Position numbers and translations under genes: made by a program | The notes under the pieces: generated by a model | What the model was told of the DNA's origin: nothing | Database searches by the model: none | What the model saw: only the letters and a program-made list of their open reading frames with translations | In this document: positions 25,261-34,010 of the stretch, one piece after another | Layout: every line of letters begins with the position of its first letter | How positions within the stretch are numbered: position 1 is the stretch's first letter | Source: Labilibaculum euxinicum | GTDB taxonomy: Bacteria; Bacteroidota; Bacteroidia; Bacteroidales; Marinifilaceae | Direction of reading: 5' to 3' | Length of the DNA: 42,738 nt | Assembly (NCBI RefSeq): GCF_009795715.1 | Contig: NZ_WTCR01000022.1 | Span: 1 to 42,738 of the forward strand

Positions 25261-26460
25261 ATGAAGGAACCCATTGTTTGCGATTACCTGATCATTGGTG
25301 CCGGAATCGTTGGTTTAAGTCTGGCTTACGAGCTAACAAACCGCTTTCCCGAAAAACACATTGTCCTTATCGAGAAGGAGGACCGGGTGGCCTGTCATGC
25401 AAGTGGACGCAACAGCGGGGTGTTGCATGCCGGGTTCTACTACTCTTCCGATTCCCTGAAAGCCCGCCTGTGTGTGGAGGGCAATCGACTGATGAAGGAA
25501 TTTTGCAGTGAGCATGAGATTGCGGTGAAACGCTGCGGAAAGGTTGTGGTTGCGGCAAATGAGGCTGAACTGGAAGGTTTGCACGAGTTGGAGCGGCGCG
25601 GAAAAAGAAATGGTGTGGAGGTCAGCTTGATCGGTACCGATGAACTTGCACGCATCGAGCCCAATGCAAAAACGCACAAACAAGCGCTCTACTCGCCCAC
25701 CACCGCGAGCGTTGATCCGGCTTTGGTGTGCGAAAAGCTGAGCGAGGCGCTAAAGAAGAAAGGGGTGCGTATTCATTTTGCTGTGCGGTACCTGAGGCGA
25801 AAAGGCGGTTTGATCCTTACCAATCGTTCGGCCTATCAGGCGAAACGACTCATCAACGCAGCGGGTTTGTATGCCGATAAAATTGCCCGCGATTTTGGCT
25901 TTTCAAAACACCGGGTGATCCTCCCCTTTAAGGGAATTTATCTGCAATACAACGGAAACGATTTGCCCTGCCAAACTCACATCTATCCGGTACCAAATCT
26001 ACTGAATCCCTTTTTGGGCGTACACTACACCCTTACCGTACACAACCGGGTGAATCTGGGTCCAACTTCCATTCCTGCCTTTTGGAGGGAAAACTACAGC
26101 GGTTTCGAAGGTTTCAAATGGGGAGAATTCCTGCAAATACTTTACTACGAAGCCAAATTGTTCCTGTTCAATTCGTTCAATTTCAGAAAACTGGCCATCC
26201 ACGAAATCAGAAAATACAACCGAAAGCATTTCGTTGGTCTGGCCAAAGATCTCACGCACAACTGCAAGGCAAATGCTTTCAACGAATGGCTGGCTCCAGG
26301 CATCAGGGCTCAACTGCTGAACACCGAAACCCTGAAACTGGAGATGGATTTTCTGCTCGAAGGCGATGAACATTCACTGCACATCCTGAATGCGGTTTCG
26401 CCCGCTTTCACCTGCAGCTTTGCCTTTGCCCGTTACATCATCAGCGAAAAACTGGCGTAA
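25261..26460 (+). CDS. lhgO: L-2-hydroxyglutarate oxidase (FAD-dependent)
   Basis: 399 residues, full family length. It oxidises L-2-hydroxyglutarate to 2-oxoglutarate with FAD, passing electrons to oxygen or quinones. DAO fold: LIIGAGIVGLSLAYEL (dinucleotide motif, 11-26), then ASGRNSGVLHAGFYY (FAD/substrate region), RLCVEGNRLM, RLINAAGLYADKIA, ILPFKGIYLQY, FLGVHYTLTV and the C-terminal NAVSPAFTCSFAFA. Base composition and codon use are visibly more GC-rich than the surrounding genes, a sign of transfer. It sits between the 5' fragment (25056) and the 3' fragment (27336) of a broken group II intron. Confidence 0.93.
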   Translation: MKEPIVCDYLIIGAGIVGLSLAYELTNRFPEKHIVLIEKEDRVACHASGRNSGVLHAGFYYSSDSLKARLCVEGNRLMKEFCSEHEIAVKRCGKVVVAANEAELEGLHELERRGKRNGVEVSLIGTDELARIEPNAKTHKQALYSPTTASVDPALVCEKLSEALKKKGVRIHFAVRYLRRKGGLILTNRSAYQAKRLINAAGLYADKIARDFGFSKHRVILPFKGIYLQYNGNDLPCQTHIYPVPNLLNPFLGVHYTLTVHNRVNLGPTSIPAFWRENYSGFEGFKWGEFLQILYYEAKLFLFNSFNFRKLAIHEIRKYNRKHFVGLAKDLTHNCKANAFNEWLAPGIRAQLLNTETLKLEMDFLLEGDEHSLHILNAVSPAFTCSFAFARYIISEKLA

Positions 26461-26764
26461 AAAAATGAGGCTGTCCAAAGAGTAAAATTTTAGGATCATT
26501 GTGAGCTTGGCGAAAAATCTTTATTCCTTGAACAACAGATGTTTCGGTTTCATTATTTTTTGTATGTTTTCGTCTTCCGTACTCACTCAAATACCTCTTT
26601 TGTTTCTCTTCGTTGTTCCAGAAGGCGTATTTACCGTAAGTGCGGATTTCGCCGACCAATTGTTTCAGGTAAGTGTAGGCTCTGCCATGCATGAGCTTTT
26701 CCGGTCTTTTTTTGCAAAAATACCAGCAGGTAATATCAATAAACTCTATTTCATTTTGTTTCAA
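26441..26764 (-). CDS. Small hypothetical protein, uncertain
   Basis: 107 residues, basic, with EFIDITCWYFCKKRPEKL near the start, AYTYLKQLVGEIRTYGKYAFW in the middle and an RRKHTKNNETE segment. I do not recognise a family. Codons look normal in the first 70 residues. The last part is the antisense of DNA starting GAGGCTGTCCAAAGAG, which resembles an insertion-sequence end. It overlaps the lhgO 3' end by 20 bases. It could be a real small gene or a mobile-element remnant. Confidence 0.35.
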   Translation of the reverse strand: MKQNEIEFIDITCWYFCKKRPEKLMHGRAYTYLKQLVGEIRTYGKYAFWNNEEKQKRYLSEYGRRKHTKNNETETSVVQGIKIFRQAHNDPKILLFGQPHFFTPVFR

Positions 26765-26781
26765 TCAAAATTCTGACCAAG

Positions 26782-26863
26782 GTCAGTCAGTCTAAAAACT
26801 TATAAAACAGCTCAATTAAGATTCAAATACAGCGGTTTTCATCCCATACATCTGAAATTGAAA
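26782..26863 (+). repeat. Dispersed 80-bp repeat, copy 1
   Basis: It starts GTCAGTCAGTCTAAAAAC and contains GCTCAATTAAG and AGCGGTTTT. It aligns along its length with 42616-42694 in the same orientation. Flanks on both sides differ, so the unit is about 80 bases. It lies just upstream of the group II maturase fragment. Confidence 0.75.
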
Positions 26864-26904
26864 CGGGGCGGAAGCTTTCTTCAATTTGATTGTATCATGA
26901 GTTG

Positions 26905-27336
26905 AAAATCAAAAGTGAGACTTACCGGTGTTCTGCGCGATTTAAAATTTCACAATAAAAGTCAGCATACAATTCAGGATTTGGCAATATTGCTCAATCC
27001 TAAAATACGTGGCTGGTTAAATTATTATGGAAGAATTCATCGACGGTGCATGAAACCCGTGTTTTATTACCTACATCATCGTCTGATAAAGTGGATATTG
27101 AACAAATACAAAGGCTTTAAGCGTAGCAAGGTGAAAGCTGTGAGATGGTTAAGGCGTATCTGTAATTGTTATCCCAATCTATTTTATCATTGGACATTAG
27201 GCTGTCAATTAACCTAAAATTGAATTGACTGCATAATAAGAGCCGTACGAATTGAGAGGTTTATTGCCTGTCCCGATTTTTTTCGGGATACGGTTCTGTG
27301 AGAAGTTAGGGGTGGAATTCCCCTAGCTTACTCGAC
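26905..27336 (+). mobile_element. 3' fragment of a group II intron with maturase end, domains V and VI
   Basis: It contains the C-terminal coding part of the maturase (26915-27219), then domain V starting GAGCCGTACGAATTGAGAG (27240-27258 region), and domain VI ending CTTACTCGAC at 27336, with the bulged A seven bases from the end. The end matches the second intron (41016). Domain V here carries an inserted palindrome. The reverse-transcriptase part and domains I-III are missing, so this copy cannot splice or move by itself. Confidence 0.85.
26915..27220 (+). pseudogene. Group II intron maturase, C-terminal remnant
   Basis: About 100 codons that read as the maturase-specific (GIIM/domain X) region: VLRDLKFHNKSQHTIQDLA, NPKIRGWLNYYGRIH, then YLHHRLIKWILNKYKGFKR and RWLRRICNCYPNLFYHW. 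The whole reverse-transcriptase domain (about 300 residues) is absent; an in-frame stop lies just upstream at 26903. Its last 24 codons match the stub in the second intron with only a few changes. Confidence 0.88.
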
Positions 27337-27557
27337 TACCAAAAGTATTTTATATAATTATTTTTAAATAAACCCTAATTGCTTCATTACGGTTATTCTA
27401 TCGAAAACCTGGGTGTGTCAATTAATCAGGTCGTCTTTAAAAATGATAAATTGTCATTCCTTATCGGCAAATAAGCATAAGCATCAATAAATCAACGTGT
27501 TAATATTTTTGGTTGCATTGTTTATATTCTAATAATTATTCACGAATTTGATATTCA

Positions 27558-29420
27558 CTAAAACTGTGTAGCAAATTCATAAAACATATCTGGCCACGAC
27601 ATTGATCCGGGAGTAAAACCATATTCAAATCCCAGTCTTATTATAATAAGCTTCTTTTGTGGACAGATATAAACATATTCACCCTTGTTTCCCATGCCAA
27701 AAAAATCATTGGCATTTTCCTGTCCTTCACGAAATTTTCCCCACCAGAGATAGTTGTAATATGTATTATTTTCTAAAAGATAATCGTAATATCCCTTTGG
27801 TTTTTTTTGTGGTTGCGTTGCTTTTTGCACCCAGCTTTCAGGTATTACTTGTATACCCTTGTATTTTCCCTTATTAAGCAAAATCAACCCAAATCGTGCA
27901 TAATCATAAGCATTGCAGTTTATTCCACTTTCCATTTTCTCAAAACCATGTTCGTCAAGGCTCCAACTTGCATTACTTCCACCCATTTTTTTCCATAATT
28001 TTCCTTCTGCATATTTAGCAACTGACTTGCCAGTAGTTCGTTCCAATATCATACCCAGCAATAAAGGGTTATAATTATTGTAAAGCCAATGTTTTCCTGG
28101 TTGCTCCGAGATGCGGACATGATCAAGAGTGGTTTTCCTTAAATCGGGAGCTACATAGGTAAACTCATCATCTGAAGGAAAACCATCATGTGAATAAGCA
28201 AGTCCTGAACTCATTCCTAACAAATCTTTTATAGTGATTTTTGAAAAAAGGGTGTCTTTTTTCATCAACTCAGGCAGATATTCTGTTATTTTATCATCTT
28301 CGTTTTTTATATATCCATCTGAAATAGCCAACCCTACCAGTGTACTAACAAACGATTTGGCCACCGAAAATGATGTGAATATGGAATCTTTATTAAAACC
28401 ATTAAAATAGTCTTCGTAAATAATGGTATCATTTTGCAATACCATAAATGCTGTAGTCTGGGATCTTTCTAACATGGTTTCGAAGTCTATATTTGTATTT
28501 AAATTTTTGAAATACGAGGTATTTTCAAATATTCTCTTAACCCTTTCTGTTTGCATGTTGTAATGAAGTATCCTGGGATGTTCAGCCCCACTAATATCCC
28601 TCTTCTTAAATATTAAATAGTCCATTACTGAGGCATCCCCGCCCTGGCATCTTCCCAACAAGGTGGTAACATCAATTTTCGATTTTTTATATGTCAACCT
28701 GTCCGAAATATTTACACCTGACAAATTTTGAGGATGTGTTTGGTTTATTCCATGTAGAACTATGGCTTGATACTTTCTAATATTCTTGGTCGGCGGCCAT
28801 TGAACCATTTGGTTGTTTTGCTTATCGTTTCTTATAAATTGTATGGCCATTGTCACACTATCCTTGTTCCACCTTATGGGCAGGTTCTCAAGTGGAATTT
28901 TCATTTCAACAGTATATGCATCTTGATTTATTTCAACTGCAGAAGTCCATTTTGAGGAAAAAGAAAATGACAAATCCCTTGTTGGCGGATTTAAAGCACC
29001 ATCCAATTCATTGCCGGCAGCATCTACAAGAAATGCATATGCATTGATTCCATCATCATAAGTATCAACACAAAATGCAATCCAGTCATTGGTTAACATT
29101 AGTTCGTTGTCCTTATCCAATGGCTCTTTGTTTAGTTTAGAAGTGTCGTTTATGTGACACCTGGAAGCAACATACAGATTATCTGAATCATAAGTGAAAA
29201 GAACTTCTGTATTGTCATATTTACCATTCTCATCATATAATTCATTTGTGAATATTGTTTTTTGCCAAATAGTTTCATTTAATTTTCCGTCAATAGTAAT
29301 TTCACTTTCGGTTGTAAGAGGTTTCAGTATGTCTGCGTCAGTCGATTTGTTTTGAGTAAAAGCATTTATTGAAATAAAGGTTAATAATATTTGGAGGTAA
29401 ATTGAATTCAGTTTATTCAT
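27558..29420 (-). CDS. Exported fusion: CBM9-like domain plus serine hydrolase (beta-lactamase family)
   Basis: 620 residues. Signal peptide (1-22). Residues about 35-220 form a CBM9/DOMON-like beta-sandwich (ITIDGKLNETIWQ, VLFTYDSDNLYVASRC, WTSAVEINQDAYTVEMKIPLENL) as found in exported carbohydrate-binding proteins. Residues about 310-615 are a class C beta-lactamase/PBP-like hydrolase: SVAK (S352, K355), YNN (Y447-N449), YNYLWWGKF and a late FGMGNKGEYVYICPQKKLIII in place of the KTG strand. Such proteins are usually esterases or D-peptidases, not antibiotic resistance enzymes. The fusion may direct the hydrolase to a glycan. Confidence 0.85.
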   Translation of the reverse strand: MNKLNSIYLQILLTFISINAFTQNKSTDADILKPLTTESEITIDGKLNETIWQKTIFTNELYDENGKYDNTEVLFTYDSDNLYVASRCHINDTSKLNKEPLDKDNELMLTNDWIAFCVDTYDDGINAYAFLVDAAGNELDGALNPPTRDLSFSFSSKWTSAVEINQDAYTVEMKIPLENLPIRWNKDSVTMAIQFIRNDKQNNQMVQWPPTKNIRKYQAIVLHGINQTHPQNLSGVNISDRLTYKKSKIDVTTLLGRCQGGDASVMDYLIFKKRDISGAEHPRILHYNMQTERVKRIFENTSYFKNLNTNIDFETMLERSQTTAFMVLQNDTIIYEDYFNGFNKDSIFTSFSVAKSFVSTLVGLAISDGYIKNEDDKITEYLPELMKKDTLFSKITIKDLLGMSSGLAYSHDGFPSDDEFTYVAPDLRKTTLDHVRISEQPGKHWLYNNYNPLLLGMILERTTGKSVAKYAEGKLWKKMGGSNASWSLDEHGFEKMESGINCNAYDYARFGLILLNKGKYKGIQVIPESWVQKATQPQKKPKGYYDYLLENNTYYNYLWWGKFREGQENANDFFGMGNKGEYVYICPQKKLIIIRLGFEYGFTPGSMSWPDMFYEFATQF

Positions 29421-29453
29421 AATTAAAAAGGATTTAATTGTGCATAGTTTTTT

Positions 29454-30038
29454 CTAACGGGCTTTTGTGTAGTGAATTAATTCATTGACATAAACACCAT
29501 AACCATCATTATTTACATGCTTTATATATGTTTTTAATTCAGGGGAATACCACCACGTATCCGACATCTCCCCTTTATAACCTCTTGAATTAGTTACCAT
29601 TCCCTTGTATTCTATTTTGTAAGCCATGAAATTCCCTGCTTCAACATTTAATTCTTCATATGAAACAACTTCAACATCCTGACTCGTTTTTCCTTTGGTA
29701 CCTTCATCATTTTCCCATTCTGATTCATATTTCCATTTTTTTCCAACAAATAAGGGCCAATCACGAAAGGGTGTGTTACTTTGTTTCTGGTCTAATATAG
29801 TCGAAATCCGGACGGTATCAACACCATTCCACAATCCTAAAACTCCATTATAGTCGACCACTTCCTGTAAATCTTCTCCTTGCGCACGTACCTCACCTTC
29901 TACAGTACGTTTCCAATTCCAGACCCATTTTTCTCCACTTTGATAATCATTTAAACTTGGTTTGTTTGTTGTTGAAGGTGAACAGCTAACAAGCAACAAT
30001 AGCAATGCTGTTATTTGAAATATTACTTTTTTTATCAT
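29454..30038 (-). CDS. Hypothetical lipoprotein
   Basis: The start at 30038 (MIKKVIFQ) is preferred to 30065. About 194 residues with a lipobox LVSC (Cys about 19). The body is all-beta with Trp-rich segments (GEKWVWNWKRTVEG, PLFVGKKWKYESEWE) and FMAYKIEYKG, like small lipocalin- or DUF3108-type periplasmic lipid/ligand binders, but no family is certain. It lies between the CocE hydrolase (63 bases upstream) and the CBM9/serine hydrolase (33 bases downstream), all in the same direction. Confidence 0.75.
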   Translation of the reverse strand: MIKKVIFQITALLLLLVSCSPSTTNKPSLNDYQSGEKWVWNWKRTVEGEVRAQGEDLQEVVDYNGVLGLWNGVDTVRISTILDQKQSNTPFRDWPLFVGKKWKYESEWENDEGTKGKTSQDVEVVSYEELNVEAGNFMAYKIEYKGMVTNSRGYKGEMSDTWWYSPELKTYIKHVNNDGYGVYVNELIHYTKAR

Positions 30039-30101
30039 GGCAGTAATTTTAATTGATGTTAACATTCGTTGAAACTTATGATAATGCTCTACTTGCCGGT
30101 T

Positions 30102-32348
30102 TTAATCTTCATTATAAATGGGAATATTTATTTTGCTGTTGGAACTAATCTTTAAAAGCAAGGGATCATTGGCGTCTTCAATCGATTCTGTGCTGACATC
30201 CTTGCCTGTTCCGTAATTAATTTGAGCGTCTGGATTTTTATTACCATTGACAATAACAATAAGTCGACTTCCTTTTGATATTTCTTTACTGACAATTCTT
30301 GTGTTGTCAAATGTGATTGTTGTCTCTTTATTGAGAGTTAGAAGCTCCCTTGCTTCCCTACTTTTTGAATAACTGGCCCTACCGATATAATAACTCAGTT
30401 GAAAATACCTGCCTTCTGGTGTTAACTCATACAAATTAACCGAGTAGTCAAAATCCTTTTTATTGGCTGAAATTTCTAAATTACCTGAAAAAGATCCATT
30501 GATGATTTTTCCTTTTTGGAACGGTTCACTGATAAAAACAAGACCATCATTTAAAAGGATACTATCTTTTATAACCGGCCAGGGATAATAGTACGCATTA
30601 TTCATTTTTGTTCTGTCAGCGAAATCAACCTCAAGTTTTAGATATTCTTTTTTTGGTTTCTTGCTAAGCAAAGTGTAATGACCGTTTGATTTATAGCCGC
30701 CTAAATAAAAAGTACAGGTTTCATTACTCATTGCTGAAACCGACGGCTTATGCATCCATTTATTCATACCCATTACCTGAAAATTTACTTTGTCTTTCAA
30801 GATTTCAGGCTTTCCCTTCCCTTTGAGAATGCAATCGAACCAGTCGAAGATCAATTGATTCTGGATATCTATCTGCGCAGCTTTATCGAGCTGATAACCT
30901 CGCAGATTGGCACTGGGAGTTGATTGTGCTCCCCAATGATCGTAGGGTCCTATCAATAAATAGTGCTCTGCGTTGGGATTGTATTTTAAATGCTGATTAA
31001 AGTAATACATGGCACCCCTTTGTCCGTCATCATAATAACCAGTGATACTTAGAATTGGGATATCAATATGCGCAAATTCATCTTTATAGGGAATCATGCT
31101 TTGCCAGTAACTGTCATAGCTGGGGTGGCTGATCCACTCGTGAAATAAAGGATTGGGTGTTCTATCAAGAGAATCCATTTTGTTATAAGGTGCACCAGAA
31201 TGAAACCACGTATTTTGAAGGTTTTCCCATCGTTGGTAATTGGTATTAAACAAATAGTTGTTTTCAGTAACATACGAAATCCACTTGTAGGGAAAATTGT
31301 AGAAGATATTATTCTCCATAGGTACATCAATTCCCGGAGCAGCCGAAACACAAGGCACAATTGTTTTTAAAGCCGGATGTACACTATCTTTCATGGATGC
31401 CCACTGAGCAAAACCATTGTAACTACCGCCAAACATTCCAACTTTACCATTGTTCCAAGGTTGCTTACTAATCCAATCAATCACTGCATAAACATCATTG
31501 TGCTCATGCTTATAAGGCTCAATAGCTTCATTACTCAGGCCCTTACCTCTGGAAGTAGCTAAAACCCCAACATAACCTTTAGATGCAGGTATTAAGGCCT
31601 GATTAATATTTAATGAATCCGCATAAATGGTAAAAGTTAGGATGGCCGGAAGGGGTTCAGTCCGCCTTTTGCGAACAACAGTAACGGAAATCTCAGCGCT
31701 ATCTATGGGGGAAATGATCACTTTTTGTTCGATATGATATCTTCTTTTTTGTTCCCTTTTTATCTCCCCGAAGACAATAGGCTCGGTATGATGAAACACC
31801 TGGTAAAGGAAATAGGATCGCAACAGCGTTAAAGCTTCCTCCTGAGTGATCCCTGGTGCTGAAGCTTTGTCATAGTTTTCCTTAAATCGGTTCGTAAATT
31901 GAGCAACCTGATCATAAGTTGTCAATACAATATTGACCGAAGAGAGCTGCTGATCACTACAGTTCTGCAAATAATCAGACAATACCTTTCGGTAAGTGGT
32001 TTCAAAAGGGATTTGCTTCGCTGACTCCTCAATTTTTGCCATAGTAAATAGCTCATAAGGAAGCTTGTCGGGGTGACCGTTTTGAACGGAAACATCTTTT
32101 CTGGTCGATTGAATTGTTTTGATGGCGCGCTCATACATCCCCGCCAGAATTTCTATTAAGAAAAGGTCGTTTGATTCGATTTTCAGGCCTCTGATTTTAC
32201 TTTGCTTTAAATAATCTGTTGCCAGATTTTGCATTGCCTTTGTCAAAGATACGGTGTCGGAGAACGCTGCTTTTTCAAATTTTATTGACTGACCTTTAAG
32301 TGTTATGCTAAGGTTTACTAAAATCAATAATATCAGTAAATTTTTCAT
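30102..32348 (-). CDS. Exported CocE/NonD-family alpha/beta hydrolase (peptidase S15 type)
   Basis: 748 residues. Signal peptide (1-20). A helical N-terminal extension (about 25-190) is not part of the usual CocE core. The hydrolase core has GMFGGSYNGFAQW with the nucleophile Ser near 307, YYDDGQRGAM with the acid Asp near 438, and GPYDHWGA with His near 469. The C-terminal jelly-roll of X-Pro dipeptidyl-peptidases/cocaine esterase follows (about 530-740, LEVDFADR, INGSFSGNLEISANKKDFDYSVNLYE). These enzymes cleave acyl or peptidyl esters/amides; the substrate here is unknown. Confidence 0.9.
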   Translation of the reverse strand: MKNLLILLILVNLSITLKGQSIKFEKAAFSDTVSLTKAMQNLATDYLKQSKIRGLKIESNDLFLIEILAGMYERAIKTIQSTRKDVSVQNGHPDKLPYELFTMAKIEESAKQIPFETTYRKVLSDYLQNCSDQQLSSVNIVLTTYDQVAQFTNRFKENYDKASAPGITQEEALTLLRSYFLYQVFHHTEPIVFGEIKREQKRRYHIEQKVIISPIDSAEISVTVVRKRRTEPLPAILTFTIYADSLNINQALIPASKGYVGVLATSRGKGLSNEAIEPYKHEHNDVYAVIDWISKQPWNNGKVGMFGGSYNGFAQWASMKDSVHPALKTIVPCVSAAPGIDVPMENNIFYNFPYKWISYVTENNYLFNTNYQRWENLQNTWFHSGAPYNKMDSLDRTPNPLFHEWISHPSYDSYWQSMIPYKDEFAHIDIPILSITGYYDDGQRGAMYYFNQHLKYNPNAEHYLLIGPYDHWGAQSTPSANLRGYQLDKAAQIDIQNQLIFDWFDCILKGKGKPEILKDKVNFQVMGMNKWMHKPSVSAMSNETCTFYLGGYKSNGHYTLLSKKPKKEYLKLEVDFADRTKMNNAYYYPWPVIKDSILLNDGLVFISEPFQKGKIINGSFSGNLEISANKKDFDYSVNLYELTPEGRYFQLSYYIGRASYSKSREARELLTLNKETTITFDNTRIVSKEISKGSRLIVIVNGNKNPDAQINYGTGKDVSTESIEDANDPLLLKISSNSKINIPIYNED

Positions 32349-32682
32349 TTGTTGTAATTATTATACACTGATTCCCGTGTAGTAAAGGATATTAATTCCG
32401 GTTTTACTTCCTTTAATAAATTCTGTTTATTGTTGAAGCAAAAGTAACAACAATCTTCTGCATAAATATTCGGGATTATAATTACGAACCAAAAAGCCTG
32501 ATTTCATATTTTGATGGAAGAAATGCACAACTATCATAGAAATTTTCATTGGTGTTAGCGGTCCGGGTTTTCTTGTTTCTTATTTTCTAAGCTCATAAAT
32601 AACTCCTTCGTATCCGTCAAAGTCAAAAGTTACTAAAGAATATTCCATTTAATGTTTTCTTATTTCCATTTAATATTTAGTT
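32349..32682. other. Intergenic region, promoter for the CocE gene
   Basis: 334 bases between two minus-strand genes. It holds an exact -7 box for the CocE gene (32439-32446) and no convincing open frame. Confidence 0.5.
32439..32446 (-). promoter_or_regulatory. Bacteroidota -7 promoter box for the CocE gene
   Basis: Minus-strand TACTTTTG, exact TAnnTTTG match, about 90 bases before the start at 32348. It suggests that the CocE, lipoprotein and CBM9/hydrolase genes form a separate transcript from the genes further right. Confidence 0.5.
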
Positions 32683-33573
32683 CTAATAGTATTTGTATTC
32701 TGTATCACTATTGTATGCGCCATTCGCAATGGCTTTAATTTTAGTCGGATAATTTAGAGTATCATATGTAAATACATTCTCAAGAAGAAATTTATAGGGT
32801 GCAGGACTTGTTTTTTCCTCTATACTAATAATATTGTTTTTTAGATATGGAAACCTAAAATCATCACCAGAAGCACTTAGGTTACTCATTCCTAGAGCTG
32901 CCGAATCACTAAAAAAGTCTATAAAACGGACAAGGTAAGCTGATTTTAATTGACCATAGAAAGGATTTGGATTTTGATCATATTTTATCTCATATGCATT
33001 CAATAATGAATCATTTGAATCATAGTCTTTAGCATTGGTTAAATTGCCGTCCGAGTCATAATCGAAGGTAGAATAAGAATCGACTCTAGATAGTTTGCTA
33101 ATCAAATTTGCCGCATTTAGCTCTAAAGTAATTTCTTGATTGGCAGACATAAATTTTCCTTTTGCCAAAATGGTTTGTCCATTGTGCGTTAAAACATAAG
33201 AATGAGAACCGCCCTCGGCTTCAAAAGAAATTATTTCTCCGGCTGAATTATAGGTATAGAAATCTCTATACATTTCACTTACATTATTATTGCATTGATA
33301 TTCGAAAATGTACTCTTCATCATATGCAGATGTAAATTCTCTTTCCGTTGCCAAAAGATTGAATTCATTGTATGTAAATTCAGAGGTACGAACTGCAGAT
33401 TGATTATTCACTGGAGTCCGGTTCATTTTCTTAATGTATCTGCCAAGAGTTATAGTATAATTATCTCCAACACAGGTATCCTCTTCTGCGATCGGATCAT
33501 TTTGTGTACAAGAAATGAAAAAGCTACTGGTTAACAATAGTATCAGCAAAATTGATGTTTGTTTGAAATTCAT
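32683..33573 (-). CDS. Hypothetical lipoprotein with YD-repeat-like strands
   Basis: 296 residues. Lipobox FISC (Cys about 22) after a hydrophobic signal. The body repeats a YD-like pattern (FTYNEFNLLATER, FYTYNSAGEIISFE, FDYDSDGNLTNAKDYD, FTYDTLNYPTKIKA) as in exported Bacteroidota proteins of the DUF4595 or RHS-repeat-like type. Anchored at the outer membrane, function unknown. Next upstream is a degraded TPR gene. Confidence 0.75.
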   Translation of the reverse strand: MNFKQTSILLILLLTSSFFISCTQNDPIAEEDTCVGDNYTITLGRYIKKMNRTPVNNQSAVRTSEFTYNEFNLLATEREFTSAYDEEYIFEYQCNNNVSEMYRDFYTYNSAGEIISFEAEGGSHSYVLTHNGQTILAKGKFMSANQEITLELNAANLISKLSRVDSYSTFDYDSDGNLTNAKDYDSNDSLLNAYEIKYDQNPNPFYGQLKSAYLVRFIDFFSDSAALGMSNLSASGDDFRFPYLKNNIISIEEKTSPAPYKFLLENVFTYDTLNYPTKIKAIANGAYNSDTEYKYY

Positions 33574-33613
33574 TTTTAAAATTTTAGAAAGCTTAATTGT
33601 TTTGTTTTGAATA

Positions 33614-33956
33614 TTATTTATGTTTCAACTTCTGTTTTACTATTTCTAAATCTTTCTGAAATAATTCGAGATCCCTATCTTCATTTGCAATGGCAATATC
33701 AACCGCTTTTTGATAGTTCTTAACGGAAGCTTCTAAATCACCATTTATCATTAGTAATTCAGCATAACTATCAAATGAATATTTCAGTCGTTCTTTAAAT
33801 TCAGCATTATTCAACGTTTTGCCCTCCCATGGATCAGCATAGTCAACATGAATGGGATATTCGTTGTGGACAGACCTTTTCGACTTTGTTAAAGCCTTGC
33901 ATATTCCATACTTCTAAAATAAACTCACGTAAAAATTTCTCTTTATTAATTTTCAT
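33614..33956 (-). pseudogene. Broken TPR gene remnant
   Basis: From the ATG at 33956 the frame reads MKINKEKFLREFILEVWNM and stops early near 33846. Another frame, free of stops from about 33915 down, reads KALTKSKRSVHNEYPIHVDY, then DPWEGKTLNNAEFKERLKYS and SYAELLMINGDLEASVKNYQ with a TPR-like pair of helices, ending at 33614. The two frames overlap without a shared reading, as expected for a frameshift and large internal deletion. The tail resembles the C-terminal TPR part of serine hydrolases such as the one at 34970. Confidence 0.65.
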
Positions 33957-34010
33957 TATTATTCTTAATTAAAACTATACAATGTATTTGTCGGGTTTCT
34001 TATACTACTC

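Noticed and set aside
25333-26373. Several long open frames antisense or offset to lhgO
   Set aside because: They are shadows caused by the higher GC of lhgO; the lhgO frame has the full FAD-enzyme motifs.
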